The notes below the pieces were generated by a model. It was not told the DNA's origin. It saw only the letters and a list, made by a program, of their open reading frames with translations, and ran no database searches. 20,130 nucleotides of DNA from UBA11891 sp003533785 (lineage in GTDB: Bacteria > Bacteroidota > Bacteroidia > Flavobacteriales > Flavobacteriaceae), in assembly GCA_949511625.1 (NCBI GenBank), contig CATFEX010000043.1, positions 1 to 20,130 of the forward strand, in the 5' to 3' direction. Below are positions 1 through 6,522 of the stretch, piece by piece. Every line of letters starts with the position of its first letter. Positions within the stretch are counted from its first letter, which is position 1. The translations under genes and the position numbers were made by a program.

Positions 1-147
1 AAAATATGGGCCAAAAAAGATGGCGAATTTTCTGGCACCTGCGCCAGTCAGTCTCCTTTTCTAAATAAAGAAAATGAACCTTGCGGTTATTGTGGGAAAC
101 TTCCTACAGAACAAGATTGCCGTAAGTCCGATCCTCAGCTCAATTAA
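1..147 (+). CDS. C-terminal part of a small Cys-containing protein (partial)
   Basis: An open frame enters from the left edge and stops at TAA 145-147, giving 48 visible residues that begin KIWAKKDGEF and end DPQLN. Four cysteines are visible (residues 14, 28, 31 and 40 of the fragment), including a C-x2-C in the segment PCGYCGK, so metal binding or disulfide formation is possible. The IKIWAKKDG and TCASQ wording resembles, from memory, a short protein of Flavobacteriia usually annotated only as 'membrane or secreted protein', often near a sigma factor and lipA; the N-terminal membrane segment would lie outside the window. No function can be assigned. The frame also argues that the sigma factor downstream starts after 147 rather than at the ATG at 74, which lies inside this frame. 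Confidence 0.6.
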   Translation, partial: KIWAKKDGEFSGTCASQSPFLNKENEPCGYCGKLPTEQDCRKSDPQLN

Positions 148-181
148 TTTTACTATTTTAATTGCTTCTGAAGTCCCCCTT

Positions 182-721
182 ATGAATGTCAAGCAATTAA
201 TTGAAACTGCGTTAAAAAACAACCAGCGGTCATACTACCATCTTTTTGATCTTCATTGGGACTATGTTTATGGTTATTTACTAAAAAAAACACAACAACC
301 TCAACTCGCCGAAGAACTGGCTGTTCGATGTTTTTCCAATGCCTTTGATAAAATGGAACAGTTTGATCCTTCAGCACGCTTTGCTACTTGGTTGATTTCC
401 ATTGCCCAAAACCTTTGGATTGATCAGCAACGCCAGACGCAAACTAAAAAGTCACAACTCACAGATGTGATGGCTGAAGTTCCTGATTTTGAAAGAGTAA
501 ATCTCAGCCCAGAAGAAGAAATGATCGCCAATCAAAAATTAGATAAATTGTTGGAACACATCCAATCCTTAAATTCTGATTATCGAAAACTCATCCAACT
601 GCGTTATTTTGAGGGTTATAGTTACAATCAAATTGCCTCTCATCTAAAACAACCGCTAAGCACCATCAAAGTGAAATTATTCCGAGCCAAAAAATTACTC
701 GCTGAAAAACTAAAGCTATGA
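182..721 (+). CDS. RNA polymerase sigma factor, ECF-like sigma-70 family
   Basis: This encodes a 179-residue sigma factor of the extracytoplasmic-function type, which would direct RNA polymerase to an alternative promoter set. Region 2 is seen at about residues 16-83 (YYHLFDLHWDYVYGYL, then ARFATWLISIAQNLWIDQQR, the core- and -10-binding part). Region 4 is at about 122-179 (LNSDYRKLIQLRYFEGYSY, then IASHLKQPLSTIKVKLFRAKK, the helix-turn-helix for the -35). Regions 1 and 3 are absent, as is usual for ECF factors. The frame could be extended to an ATG at 74, but that would overlap the preceding gene by 74 bases and add 36 residues without family character, so the ATG at 182 is chosen. No anti-sigma gene is adjacent. 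The last four bases overlap the start of the transporter gene (ATGA), implying translational coupling. Confidence 0.88.
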   Translation: MNVKQLIETALKNNQRSYYHLFDLHWDYVYGYLLKKTQQPQLAEELAVRCFSNAFDKMEQFDPSARFATWLISIAQNLWIDQQRQTQTKKSQLTDVMAEVPDFERVNLSPEEEMIANQKLDKLLEHIQSLNSDYRKLIQLRYFEGYSYNQIASHLKQPLSTIKVKLFRAKKLLAEKLKL

Positions 722-1938
722 CTTTCAAAATATTGGCTAAACTTGGACCAGGCTTGCTCTTCGCAGGAGCAGCTATCGGTGTTTCTCATTTGGTCCAATC
801 CACTCGGGCTGGGGCAGATTATGGCTGGGGGTTGCTTTGGGCACTTATTTTAGTCAACCTATTCAAATATCCCTTTTTTCAATTTGGCCCCCGCTTTGCA
901 TTAGCCACCAATCAAACCCTATTAGAAGGGTATTTACACCTTGGGAGGCCTTTATTATGGATGTATTTTTTTCTGAACTTGGCAACTATGTTCACCATTC
1001 AAACGGCTGTTACTGTGGTGACAGCTGGAATTGCATCGGAACTTTTTGGTCTTACTTCCAATTTGGGGGTTTGGAGTGCTTTGATTACGGGCCTCTGTTT
1101 GCTCATATTGATTCTCGGGAAATATACCATATTAGATAAAGTTATTAAAGGGGTAATTTTAGTACTCGCAATTTGTAGTGTCTTTAGTTTTGGGATTGCC
1201 TTGGGAAATGATGCCAGTCCCACACCTCTAACTCAAGTATTTCCCCCTAAAGAAGGCCTATTATTTTTAGCGGCCTTTATGGGATGGATGCCAGCTCCAA
1301 TGGATATTTCGATCTGGCATTCCATTTGGACCCTCGAAAAAAAGAAAAATAGTAGCAGTTATTTACATCTAAATGAAGGACTTTTTGATTTTAAAATAGG
1401 ATACTGGGCCACCGTTTTTTTGGGCATCTGTTTTATGGGTTTGGGAGCTACTGTCATGTTTGAATCAGGGCTTGAATTTTCAAATAATGGAAATATTTTC
1501 GCCAGCCAACTCATCCAACTCTACACTACTAATTTAGGGGCTACTTTTTATGGTATTATTGGTTTGGCCGCCTTGACTACCATGTTTAGCACTAGCTTGA
1601 CTACCCTAGATGCCTCCCCCCGGGTAATGTCTCAAATAGGACGTTTGTTATGGAACCAGAAAAAAGACAGTTATTTATTTTGGATACTAGTTCTAAGTGC
1701 TGGGACGCTTTCTATATTCTTCTTCTTTCTTTCTGAAATGGGAACTTTGGTCCGTATTGCGACTGTCTTATCATTTTTGACCGCTCCTGTCTTTGCACTT
1801 CTTAACTACCGATTGGTCACGAGTAAATACATGCCTTTGGAAGCGCAACCGAGAACTATTCTTCGTTGGTGGAGCCGAATCGGGATTGTATTTCTAAGCG
1901 CTTTCGCCCTACTCTATCTTTTGAGTCTGATGGAATAG
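718..1938 (+). CDS. Nramp-related membrane transporter lacking canonical metal motifs
   Basis: This is a 406-residue polytopic inner-membrane protein with about eleven hydrophobic segments. It opens with LGPGLLFAG at residues 9-17, as in TM1 of the Nramp/MntH divalent metal transporters. A second family landmark is MGWMPAPMDISIWHS at about 188-202, in the place of TM6. In classical Nramp the unwound part of TM1 carries DPGN and TM6 carries MPH(N); here these read GVSH (21-24) and MPAP (191-194), so the usual Asp, Asn and His ligands are missing. The cargo may therefore not be Mn2+ or Fe2+. It is best called a divergent Nramp-family protein of unknown substrate. The ATGA overlap with the sigma-factor gene suggests a common mRNA, and the lipA promoter begins inside its 3' end. 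Confidence 0.8.
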   Translation: MTFKILAKLGPGLLFAGAAIGVSHLVQSTRAGADYGWGLLWALILVNLFKYPFFQFGPRFALATNQTLLEGYLHLGRPLLWMYFFLNLATMFTIQTAVTVVTAGIASELFGLTSNLGVWSALITGLCLLILILGKYTILDKVIKGVILVLAICSVFSFGIALGNDASPTPLTQVFPPKEGLLFLAAFMGWMPAPMDISIWHSIWTLEKKKNSSSYLHLNEGLFDFKIGYWATVFLGICFMGLGATVMFESGLEFSNNGNIFASQLIQLYTTNLGATFYGIIGLAALTTMFSTSLTTLDASPRVMSQIGRLLWNQKKDSYLFWILVLSAGTLSIFFFFLSEMGTLVRIATVLSFLTAPVFALLNYRLVTSKYMPLEAQPRTILRWWSRIGIVFLSAFALLYLLSLME

Positions 1939-1950
1939 TTTGTATCTTTG
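1920..1950 (+). promoter_or_regulatory. Bacteroidota-type promoter for lipA
   Basis: TTTG at 1920-1923, a 19-base spacer and TATCTTTG at 1943-1950 match the -33/-7 consensus of Bacteroidota promoters (TTTG, about 19 bases, TAnnTTTG) exactly. Transcription should start about four bases after the -7 box, near 1954, which is at the lipA ATG (1955). The -33 box lies in the coding end of the upstream transporter. Confidence 0.75.
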
Positions 1951-1954
1951 TTAT

Positions 1955-2833
1955 ATGAAACATTTGGAACGAGAGGAGATTGGAACGAAGCGAGTGGAGA
2001 AGCCCAAATGGATTCGGGTAAAATTACCTACGGGCAAAAAATATACCGAACTCAGAAATTTAGTAGACAAATACGATCTGCATACTATTTGCACATCGGG
2101 GAGCTGTCCCAATATGGGTGAATGCTGGTCTGAGGGTACCGCTACTTTCATGATTTTAGGAAACATTTGTACCCGGTCTTGTGGGTTTTGTGGGGTTCAA
2201 ACAGGTAGGCCCAATAGCGTTGATTGGAACGAACCCGACAAGGTGGCACGATCCATCAAACTTATGCAAATAAAACATGCCGTCATTACCTCCGTGGATC
2301 GGGATGACTTGAAAGACATGGGGTCTATTCTTTGGGCGGAAACCGTAAATGCTATTCGACGACTCAATCCCAATACTACTCTTGAAACGTTGATTCCCGA
2401 TTTTCAAGGGAATAAAAGAAATTTGGATCGCATCATTGAGGTCGCTCCAGAGGTCGTTTCACACAATATAGAAACAGTGCGCCGGTTGACTCGTCAAGTT
2501 CGCGTGCAAGCCAAATACGATCAGAGTCTTGAAGTATTGCGCTATTTAAAAGAAAAAGGAATTCGCCGAACGAAATCCGGTATTATGTTAGGCCTAGGTG
2601 AAGCTCGTGAAGAAGTCATGCAATCCCTGCAGGACCTTCGCGAACATCATGTCGATGTCGTGACCATCGGACAATATCTTCAACCCTCTAAAAAACACTT
2701 GCCCGTCTCACGATTCGTGAGTCCAGAGGAATTCAAAGAATATGAAACCTTTGCTCTTGGTCTTGGTTTTAGACATGTTGAAAGCAGCCCTTTAGTACGT
2801 TCTTCTTATAAAGCCCACAAGCATATTAATTAG
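1955..2833 (+). CDS. lipA: Lipoyl synthase (lipoic acid synthetase)
   Basis: This radical-SAM enzyme inserts two sulfurs into protein-bound octanoyl groups, making the lipoyl cofactor of pyruvate and 2-oxoglutarate dehydrogenases and of the glycine cleavage system. The 292-residue protein carries both [4Fe-4S] motifs. The auxiliary cluster motif is C-x4-C-x5-C at Cys46, 51 and 57 (CTSGSCPNMGEC). The radical-SAM motif is C-x3-C-x2-C at Cys72, 76 and 79 (CTRSCGFC). The C-terminal RSSY signature, whose Ser ligates the auxiliary cluster, is present in PLVRSSYKAHK. ATG 1955 is chosen; the frame stays open to a TTG at 1940, but those five residues overlap the -7 box. No Shine-Dalgarno is visible. 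The gene ends six bases before the end of convergent lpxK. A lipB (octanoyltransferase) gene is not in the window. Confidence 0.97.
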   Translation: MKHLEREEIGTKRVEKPKWIRVKLPTGKKYTELRNLVDKYDLHTICTSGSCPNMGECWSEGTATFMILGNICTRSCGFCGVQTGRPNSVDWNEPDKVARSIKLMQIKHAVITSVDRDDLKDMGSILWAETVNAIRRLNPNTTLETLIPDFQGNKRNLDRIIEVAPEVVSHNIETVRRLTRQVRVQAKYDQSLEVLRYLKEKGIRRTKSGIMLGLGEAREEVMQSLQDLREHHVDVVTIGQYLQPSKKHLPVSRFVSPEEFKEYETFALGLGFRHVESSPLVRSSYKAHKHIN

Positions 2834-2839
2834 AATACA

Positions 2840-3859
2840 TTATTGAAGCAGATCCTCAATTTGCAAAAGAAAAGCTTGCTCTTCTTGAGCATTGAGGAAT
2901 TTGAGTTGGATCGGTAAGTAATACAACAGCACTTTTTTTGAGATTAAGGGTTGTAAACGACCAAAATCTTTTTCAGTGGTTAGGATAAAGGTATTCTGAG
3001 CTTTATGCTCGATCCTACCAACCGTGGCTTTAGAAAACGCATAATGGTCTGGATACTCCAAGTGTTCAAAATCAAAGTTCAATCCTTTTAAATAAGAAAC
3101 CAAAGGAGCAGCATCGGCAATTCCAGTCACTAGAATAAATTTTTTAATTGCTATATCTACTAGAGGTTTGTGTGCGGCTCCATCTATAAACTTGGCATAG
3201 GCTGTCGCACAAAAATAAACGGATTGATTGGAGGCTAATTTTAATGATTGCTTAATCCTATCCCGATCGGCAGGAGTGGCCTTGGGGGGAGTTTTTGTTA
3301 TTAATATTATATCGGCTCTTCGTGCACCTTTTCGCCATTCCCTAAGATTTCCCATTGGGAGAACAAAATCCTGGCTGTAGGGTTGATTGAAAGTTGTTGT
3401 CAAAACAAGCAGATGAGGCTGAATCCAACGATGTTGCATAACATCATCTAATAATATTGCTTCAGTTTTTGAGAATTGGTTCAGTAGATGTTCAACCCCT
3501 TCCACGCGTTTTTCAGCCACAGCAACGGTCACTTCAGGATGTTTTCTCGAGAATTGAAAGGGTTCATCCCCAAGTGCAGATGCTGTAGAATCTGCCTTTC
3601 CAAGAACAAATCCTTTTGAAGAACGACCATACCCCCTACTGAGGACAGCCAGCCGAAACTTTTTCTTAAAAGCAGTCAATAAATAATCAATTACAACGCT
3701 TTTCCCTGTTCCACCAGTAGCTAGGTTGCCCACCCCAATCAATGGGGTTTGGAAACGACGGGGTGTCCAAATACGGCAATGGAATAACAGATTGCGAATG
3801 CTCATTACTAGCCCATATAGAAGGGCTATAGGAAACAAAAGAAATCGTACTAACTTCAC
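2840..3859 (-). CDS. lpxK: Tetraacyldisaccharide 4'-kinase (lipid A biosynthesis)
   Basis: LpxK phosphorylates the 4' position of the tetraacylated disaccharide-1-phosphate to form lipid IVA, the sixth step of the lipid A pathway, at the cytoplasmic face of the inner membrane. The 339-residue protein has an N-terminal hydrophobic anchor (about residues 4-24), a Walker A motif GGTGKS (49-54), the SRGYGR motif (74-79), the DDVMQHR motif (about 138-144, with the catalytic Asp pair), a PDH motif near 269-271 and TTEKDFGRL near 293-301. Its length is normal for the family. The start is a GTG (3859-3857), supported by the family-like N-terminus and by a promoter about 25 bases upstream. It is transcribed divergently from the NIF3 gene. 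Confidence 0.95.
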   Translation of the reverse strand: MKLVRFLLFPIALLYGLVMSIRNLLFHCRIWTPRRFQTPLIGVGNLATGGTGKSVVIDYLLTAFKKKFRLAVLSRGYGRSSKGFVLGKADSTASALGDEPFQFSRKHPEVTVAVAEKRVEGVEHLLNQFSKTEAILLDDVMQHRWIQPHLLVLTTTFNQPYSQDFVLPMGNLREWRKGARRADIILITKTPPKATPADRDRIKQSLKLASNQSVYFCATAYAKFIDGAAHKPLVDIAIKKFILVTGIADAAPLVSYLKGLNFDFEHLEYPDHYAFSKATVGRIEHKAQNTFILTTEKDFGRLQPLISKKVLLYYLPIQLKFLNAQEEQAFLLQIEDLLQ

Positions 3860-3886
3860 AAGCTGAAAGATACGCTATATTTAAGT

Positions 3887-3914
3887 CAAATATATTTGTA
3901 ATCATTAGAGTCAA
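3887..3914 (-). promoter_or_regulatory. Probable lpxK promoter
   Basis: On the minus strand TTG (3914-3912) is followed by a 17-base spacer and TATATTTG (3894-3887), matching the TTG/TAnnTTTG pattern. The predicted start near 3883 would give a 5' leader of about 24 bases to the GTG at 3859. The -7 box is half of a 12-bp palindrome (3887-3898). Confidence 0.5.
3891..3898 (+). promoter_or_regulatory. Possible -7 element for the NIF3 gene
   Basis: TATATTTG matches TAnnTTTG and lies 23 bases before the ATG at 3922. No convincing TTG is found at the expected -33 distance (about 3867-3873). It overlaps the -7 box of the opposing lpxK promoter, so both directions share the palindrome CAAATATATTTG. 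Confidence 0.35.
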
Positions 3915-3921
3915 TACCTTT

Positions 3922-5025
3922 ATGGAGCACCCAACAATTAAAAATATCTTATCCCTCCTTGAAACTTGGGCACCCCCAGCAACAGCAGAGGACTTTGATA
4001 ATGTAGGCCTTCTGGTTGGAAATCAGAACCGAGCTTGTACAGGAGCACTCGTCACGCATGACACCTTGGCCAGCGTAGTAGAGGAAGCTATTTCCAAAAA
4101 CTGTAATCTCATCATTAGTTTTCACCCAATTATTTTTTCAGGGCTGAAAAGCCTTACAGGAAAAACCTATGTGGAACAAGCCGTTTTAAAAGCCATTGAA
4201 AATAAAATAGCCATTTACGCCCTCCACACCGCCTTGGACAACCACCCTGAAGGAGTAAGCCACGGAATGAGTAAACAACTGGATCTAATAAACACAAAGA
4301 TCCTGATCCCCAAAAAAGAGGGACTTAAAAAACTGAATTTCTACGTGCCTAAAGAAGCTTCTGAAGCCGTTAAAAAAACCCTCTTTGCGGCAGGAGCAGG
4401 GGCTCTTGGAGCCTATACAGAGTGCAGTTATGAGAATTCGGGCTCGGGTCAATTTCGGCCTTCAACCAACGCACAACCTGCTCAGGGTCAAAAAAAGGAA
4501 TTAAACCGTGTGGAAGAATTCCAGGTTCAACTTTTGTTCGAAAGTCATTTACAATCCAAAATTCTGCAGGCCCTTCAAGAGTCCCATCCCTATGAAGAAG
4601 TCGCTTTCGAAATCTTATCTACCGACAATGAAAATGCCTACCGAGGCATGGGAATGATTGGGGAACTTTCTTCCCCGATCAGTGAAAAGCGTTTTTTAGC
4701 CCAGCTCAAAAAAGAGTTTAATCCGGGGGGAATCCGCCATAGTCAATTACTTGGTCGGCCCATCCAAACAGTTGCTGTTTTGGGAGGATCTGGCAGTTTT
4801 GGTATTGAAATGGCCAAACAACAGAAAGCAGATGCTTATGTGACTGCCGACCTCAAATACCACGACTTCTACCAAGCCGAAGAACAACTTCTATTAGTAG
4901 ATGTGGGGCACTTTGAAAGTGAGCGGTTTACAAAAGTTTTAATCCATGATTATCTTAGCAAAAAAATGCCTAATTTCGCATTCGTTTTGTCTGAGACAAA
5001 CACCAACCCAGTAAACTATTTCTAG
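3922..5025 (+). CDS. NIF3 family protein (DUF34, dinuclear metal centre)
   Basis: This is a 367-residue member of the NIF3/YbgI/YqfO family, often annotated as 'GTP cyclohydrolase 1 type 2 homolog', whose members bind two metal ions; the cellular role is not settled. Metal-ligand regions are visible in order: ISFHPIIFSG (about 65-74), the HTALDNHPEG segment (about 94-103), and near the C-terminus ADLKYHD and VGHFESE. Between the two halves, about residues 130-240, sits the extra PII/CutA-like domain of the long YqfO-type forms (SHPYEEVAFEIL near its end). It contains a low-complexity connector (GSGQFRPSTNAQPAQGQ). The length agrees with long-form members. One base separates its stop from the following gene, so the two are probably cotranscribed; this pairing is familiar in Bacteroidota. 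Confidence 0.9.
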   Translation: MEHPTIKNILSLLETWAPPATAEDFDNVGLLVGNQNRACTGALVTHDTLASVVEEAISKNCNLIISFHPIIFSGLKSLTGKTYVEQAVLKAIENKIAIYALHTALDNHPEGVSHGMSKQLDLINTKILIPKKEGLKKLNFYVPKEASEAVKKTLFAAGAGALGAYTECSYENSGSGQFRPSTNAQPAQGQKKELNRVEEFQVQLLFESHLQSKILQALQESHPYEEVAFEILSTDNENAYRGMGMIGELSSPISEKRFLAQLKKEFNPGGIRHSQLLGRPIQTVAVLGGSGSFGIEMAKQQKADAYVTADLKYHDFYQAEEQLLLVDVGHFESERFTKVLIHDYLSKKMPNFAFVLSETNTNPVNYF

Positions 5026-5026
5026 C

Positions 5027-5803
5027 ATGGCAAAAAAAAAGGAAACATCGGTTGAAGAAAAGCTAAGAGCCCTCTACGATTTACAACTCATCGATACGCG
5101 AGTAGATGAAATTCGCAATGTTCGTGGTGAACTTCCCCTTGAAGTGGAAGATCTCGAAAACGAAATAGCTGGTCTGGACACCCGACTTGAAAAATTCACC
5201 ACAGAAGTCGCAGACTTTGACTTGCAAATCAAAGCCAAGAAAAACGATATTGAAGTGGCAAAAGAAGAGCACAAAAAATACGCGGCTCGTCTCGATAAGG
5301 TCCGTAACAACAGGGAATACAATTCCATCACTAAGGAACAAGAATTCCAAGAATTGGAAATGCAACTGGCAGAAAAGAAAATCAAAGAATTTCAAGCCAA
5401 AATTGAGCAGAAAAACATCACCATCGAGGAGCTCACTGAAAAAATTAAGGAACGCAACAAACACCTAAAGGGAAAAAAAGAAGAACTTGATGCCATATTA
5501 GCAGAAACAGCCAAAGAGGAAGAAATGCTAGGTAAAAAGTCAGCAGAGTTTGAAAAGAAAATTGAAGACCACCTCATCGCAGCCTATAAACGTATCCGAT
5601 CCAATGTGAAAAACGGATTGGCAATTGTCCCTGTAGAAAGAGGTGCTTCTGGAGGCTCTTACTTCACTATCCCTCCTCAAACCCAAATGGAAATTGCTTC
5701 CCGACAAAAAATCATCACCGACGAACACAGCGGAAGAATCCTTATCGATGCCCAAATGGCCACTGAGGAAAAAGAAAAAATTAGTGCCTTATTTAGAGGA
5801 TAG
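5027..5803 (+). CDS. Coiled-coil protein of the C4 zinc-ribbon (CT398-like) family, zinc ligands lost
   Basis: This 258-residue cytoplasmic protein has a long charged coiled coil (about residues 8-182, rich in Glu and Lys) and a short C-terminal domain. The C-terminal part aligns by eye with the zinc-ribbon domain of the CT398/YbgI-neighbour family, whose usual form has two C-x2-C pairs around an IPPQ motif and a GRIL motif. Here IPPQ (215-218) and GRILID (236-241) are kept. The ligand positions read S208, S211, D232 and S235, and the whole protein contains no cysteine, so it cannot form the usual zinc site. The function is unknown; relatives are linked to nucleic acid binding or secretion chaperoning without firm proof. 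It follows the NIF3 gene by one base and is followed by a strong terminator. Confidence 0.85.
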   Translation: MAKKKETSVEEKLRALYDLQLIDTRVDEIRNVRGELPLEVEDLENEIAGLDTRLEKFTTEVADFDLQIKAKKNDIEVAKEEHKKYAARLDKVRNNREYNSITKEQEFQELEMQLAEKKIKEFQAKIEQKNITIEELTEKIKERNKHLKGKKEELDAILAETAKEEEMLGKKSAEFEKKIEDHLIAAYKRIRSNVKNGLAIVPVERGASGGSYFTIPPQTQMEIASRQKIITDEHSGRILIDAQMATEEKEKISALFRG

Positions 5804-5829
5804 ATCACTACCATACATTCATACTTCAC

Positions 5830-5857
5830 ACCGTGCCTTTGGGCACGGTTTTTTTTT
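5830..5857 (+). terminator. Intrinsic terminator after the NIF3/coiled-coil operon
   Basis: A perfect hairpin (CCGTGCC at 5831-5837 pairing with GGCACGG at 5842-5848, TTTG loop, plus an outer A-T pair) is followed directly by a run of nine T. It lies 27 bases past the stop of the coiled-coil gene. Confidence 0.92.
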
Positions 5858-5894
5858 GACCAAAAGAGTTTATTTTTAGATAAATTAACCTATC

Positions 5895-6392
5895 ATGATT
5901 CAACTCTTTATTACAGGTGGTACTTTCGACAAAAGCTATAACCACATAGAAGGTTCCCTTTATTTTGAAAAGACCCACGTTCCCGAAATGTTACAAAGAA
6001 GCCGTTGCCATCTCAACCTTGAAATTGAAACCTTAATGATGAAGGATAGCTTGGAATTGAACACTACCCACCGAAAAAAAATACTACAAGCCTGCTTAAA
6101 AAGTACTTCAACTCAAATCGTGATTACCCATGGAACGGATACCTTAGTAGAAACAGCAACTTTTTTGGCAAATACAGCGGCTTTACAACCCAAAACAATT
6201 GTCCTCACCGGTGCCATGATTCCCTACGCTTTTGGGAGTTCTTCTGATGGATTTTTCAACTTAGGATGTGCCCTTTCATTGGTTCAGACCCTTCCCCCCA
6301 ACGTATATATTGCAATGCAAGGTGACTTTTTTTTATGGAATGAAGTACATAAAAATAAAGCGCTTGGCGTATTTGAAAGAAACCAGAATTGA
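5895..6392 (+). CDS. Single-domain asparaginase-like protein
   Basis: This 165-residue protein corresponds to the N-terminal domain of type I/II L-asparaginases and lacks the C-terminal domain. The first catalytic-loop motif is TGGTFDK (residues 7-13, Thr10 the likely nucleophile position). The second is HGTDT (79-83, with the Thr-Asp pair), followed by LTGAMIP (104-110) and SSDGFFNL (116-123). D51-S52 (KDSLELN) sit where a substrate-contacting Ser is found in full-length enzymes. Full-length asparaginases are about 320-350 residues. The stop is clean, with no downstream remnant of the second domain in the following bases, so this looks like a genuine stand-alone domain rather than a fresh truncation. 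Activity on asparagine is not certain. It stands alone between a terminator and the next promoter. Confidence 0.82.
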   Translation: MIQLFITGGTFDKSYNHIEGSLYFEKTHVPEMLQRSRCHLNLEIETLMMKDSLELNTTHRKKILQACLKSTSTQIVITHGTDTLVETATFLANTAALQPKTIVLTGAMIPYAFGSSSDGFFNLGCALSLVQTLPPNVYIAMQGDFFLWNEVHKNKALGVFERNQN

Positions 6393-6416
6393 ATTCAAAA
6401 AAAAAGAATTTCAATT
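6387..6416 (+). terminator. Weak AT-rich hairpin at the end of the asparaginase-like gene
   Basis: AATTGAATTC (6387-6396) and GAATTTCAATT (6406-6416) pair with one bulged T across an A9 loop, overlapping the stop codon. A short T-run follows only about eight bases later, so terminator function is doubtful. Confidence 0.3.
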
Positions 6417-6466
6417 ATCCCATTTTTTAAATAACTAATCAACTGTGCTAGATACTGTATGTAACC

Positions 6467-6498
6467 TTTGCTTCTCACATGAGAATTTGCTAAGTTTG
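6467..6498 (+). promoter_or_regulatory. Bacteroidota-type promoter for the membrane protein/HTH pair
   Basis: TTTG (6467-6470), a 20-base spacer and TAAGTTTG (6491-6498) fit the -33/-7 consensus. The predicted start near 6502 gives a leader of about 20 bases to the ATG at 6523, and it rules against a longer GTG start at 6445, which would lie upstream of the transcription start. Confidence 0.68.
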
Positions 6499-6522
6499 TC
6501 CAACATTAAAAAAATCAACCCC

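Noticed and set aside
74..181. Longer start for the sigma factor at ATG 74
   Set aside because: It overlaps the preceding open frame (to 147), and the extra 36 residues show no sigma-factor character.
5081..5464. 127-residue antisense open frame opposite the coiled-coil gene
   Set aside because: It is a mirror of the Glu/Lys-rich coding strand; a Phe/Leu/Val-rich low-complexity product with no start context or promoter.
6445..6522. GTG start at 6445 for the small membrane protein
   Set aside because: A consensus promoter (6467-6498) lies inside this extension, and the ATG at 6523 begins directly with the membrane segment.
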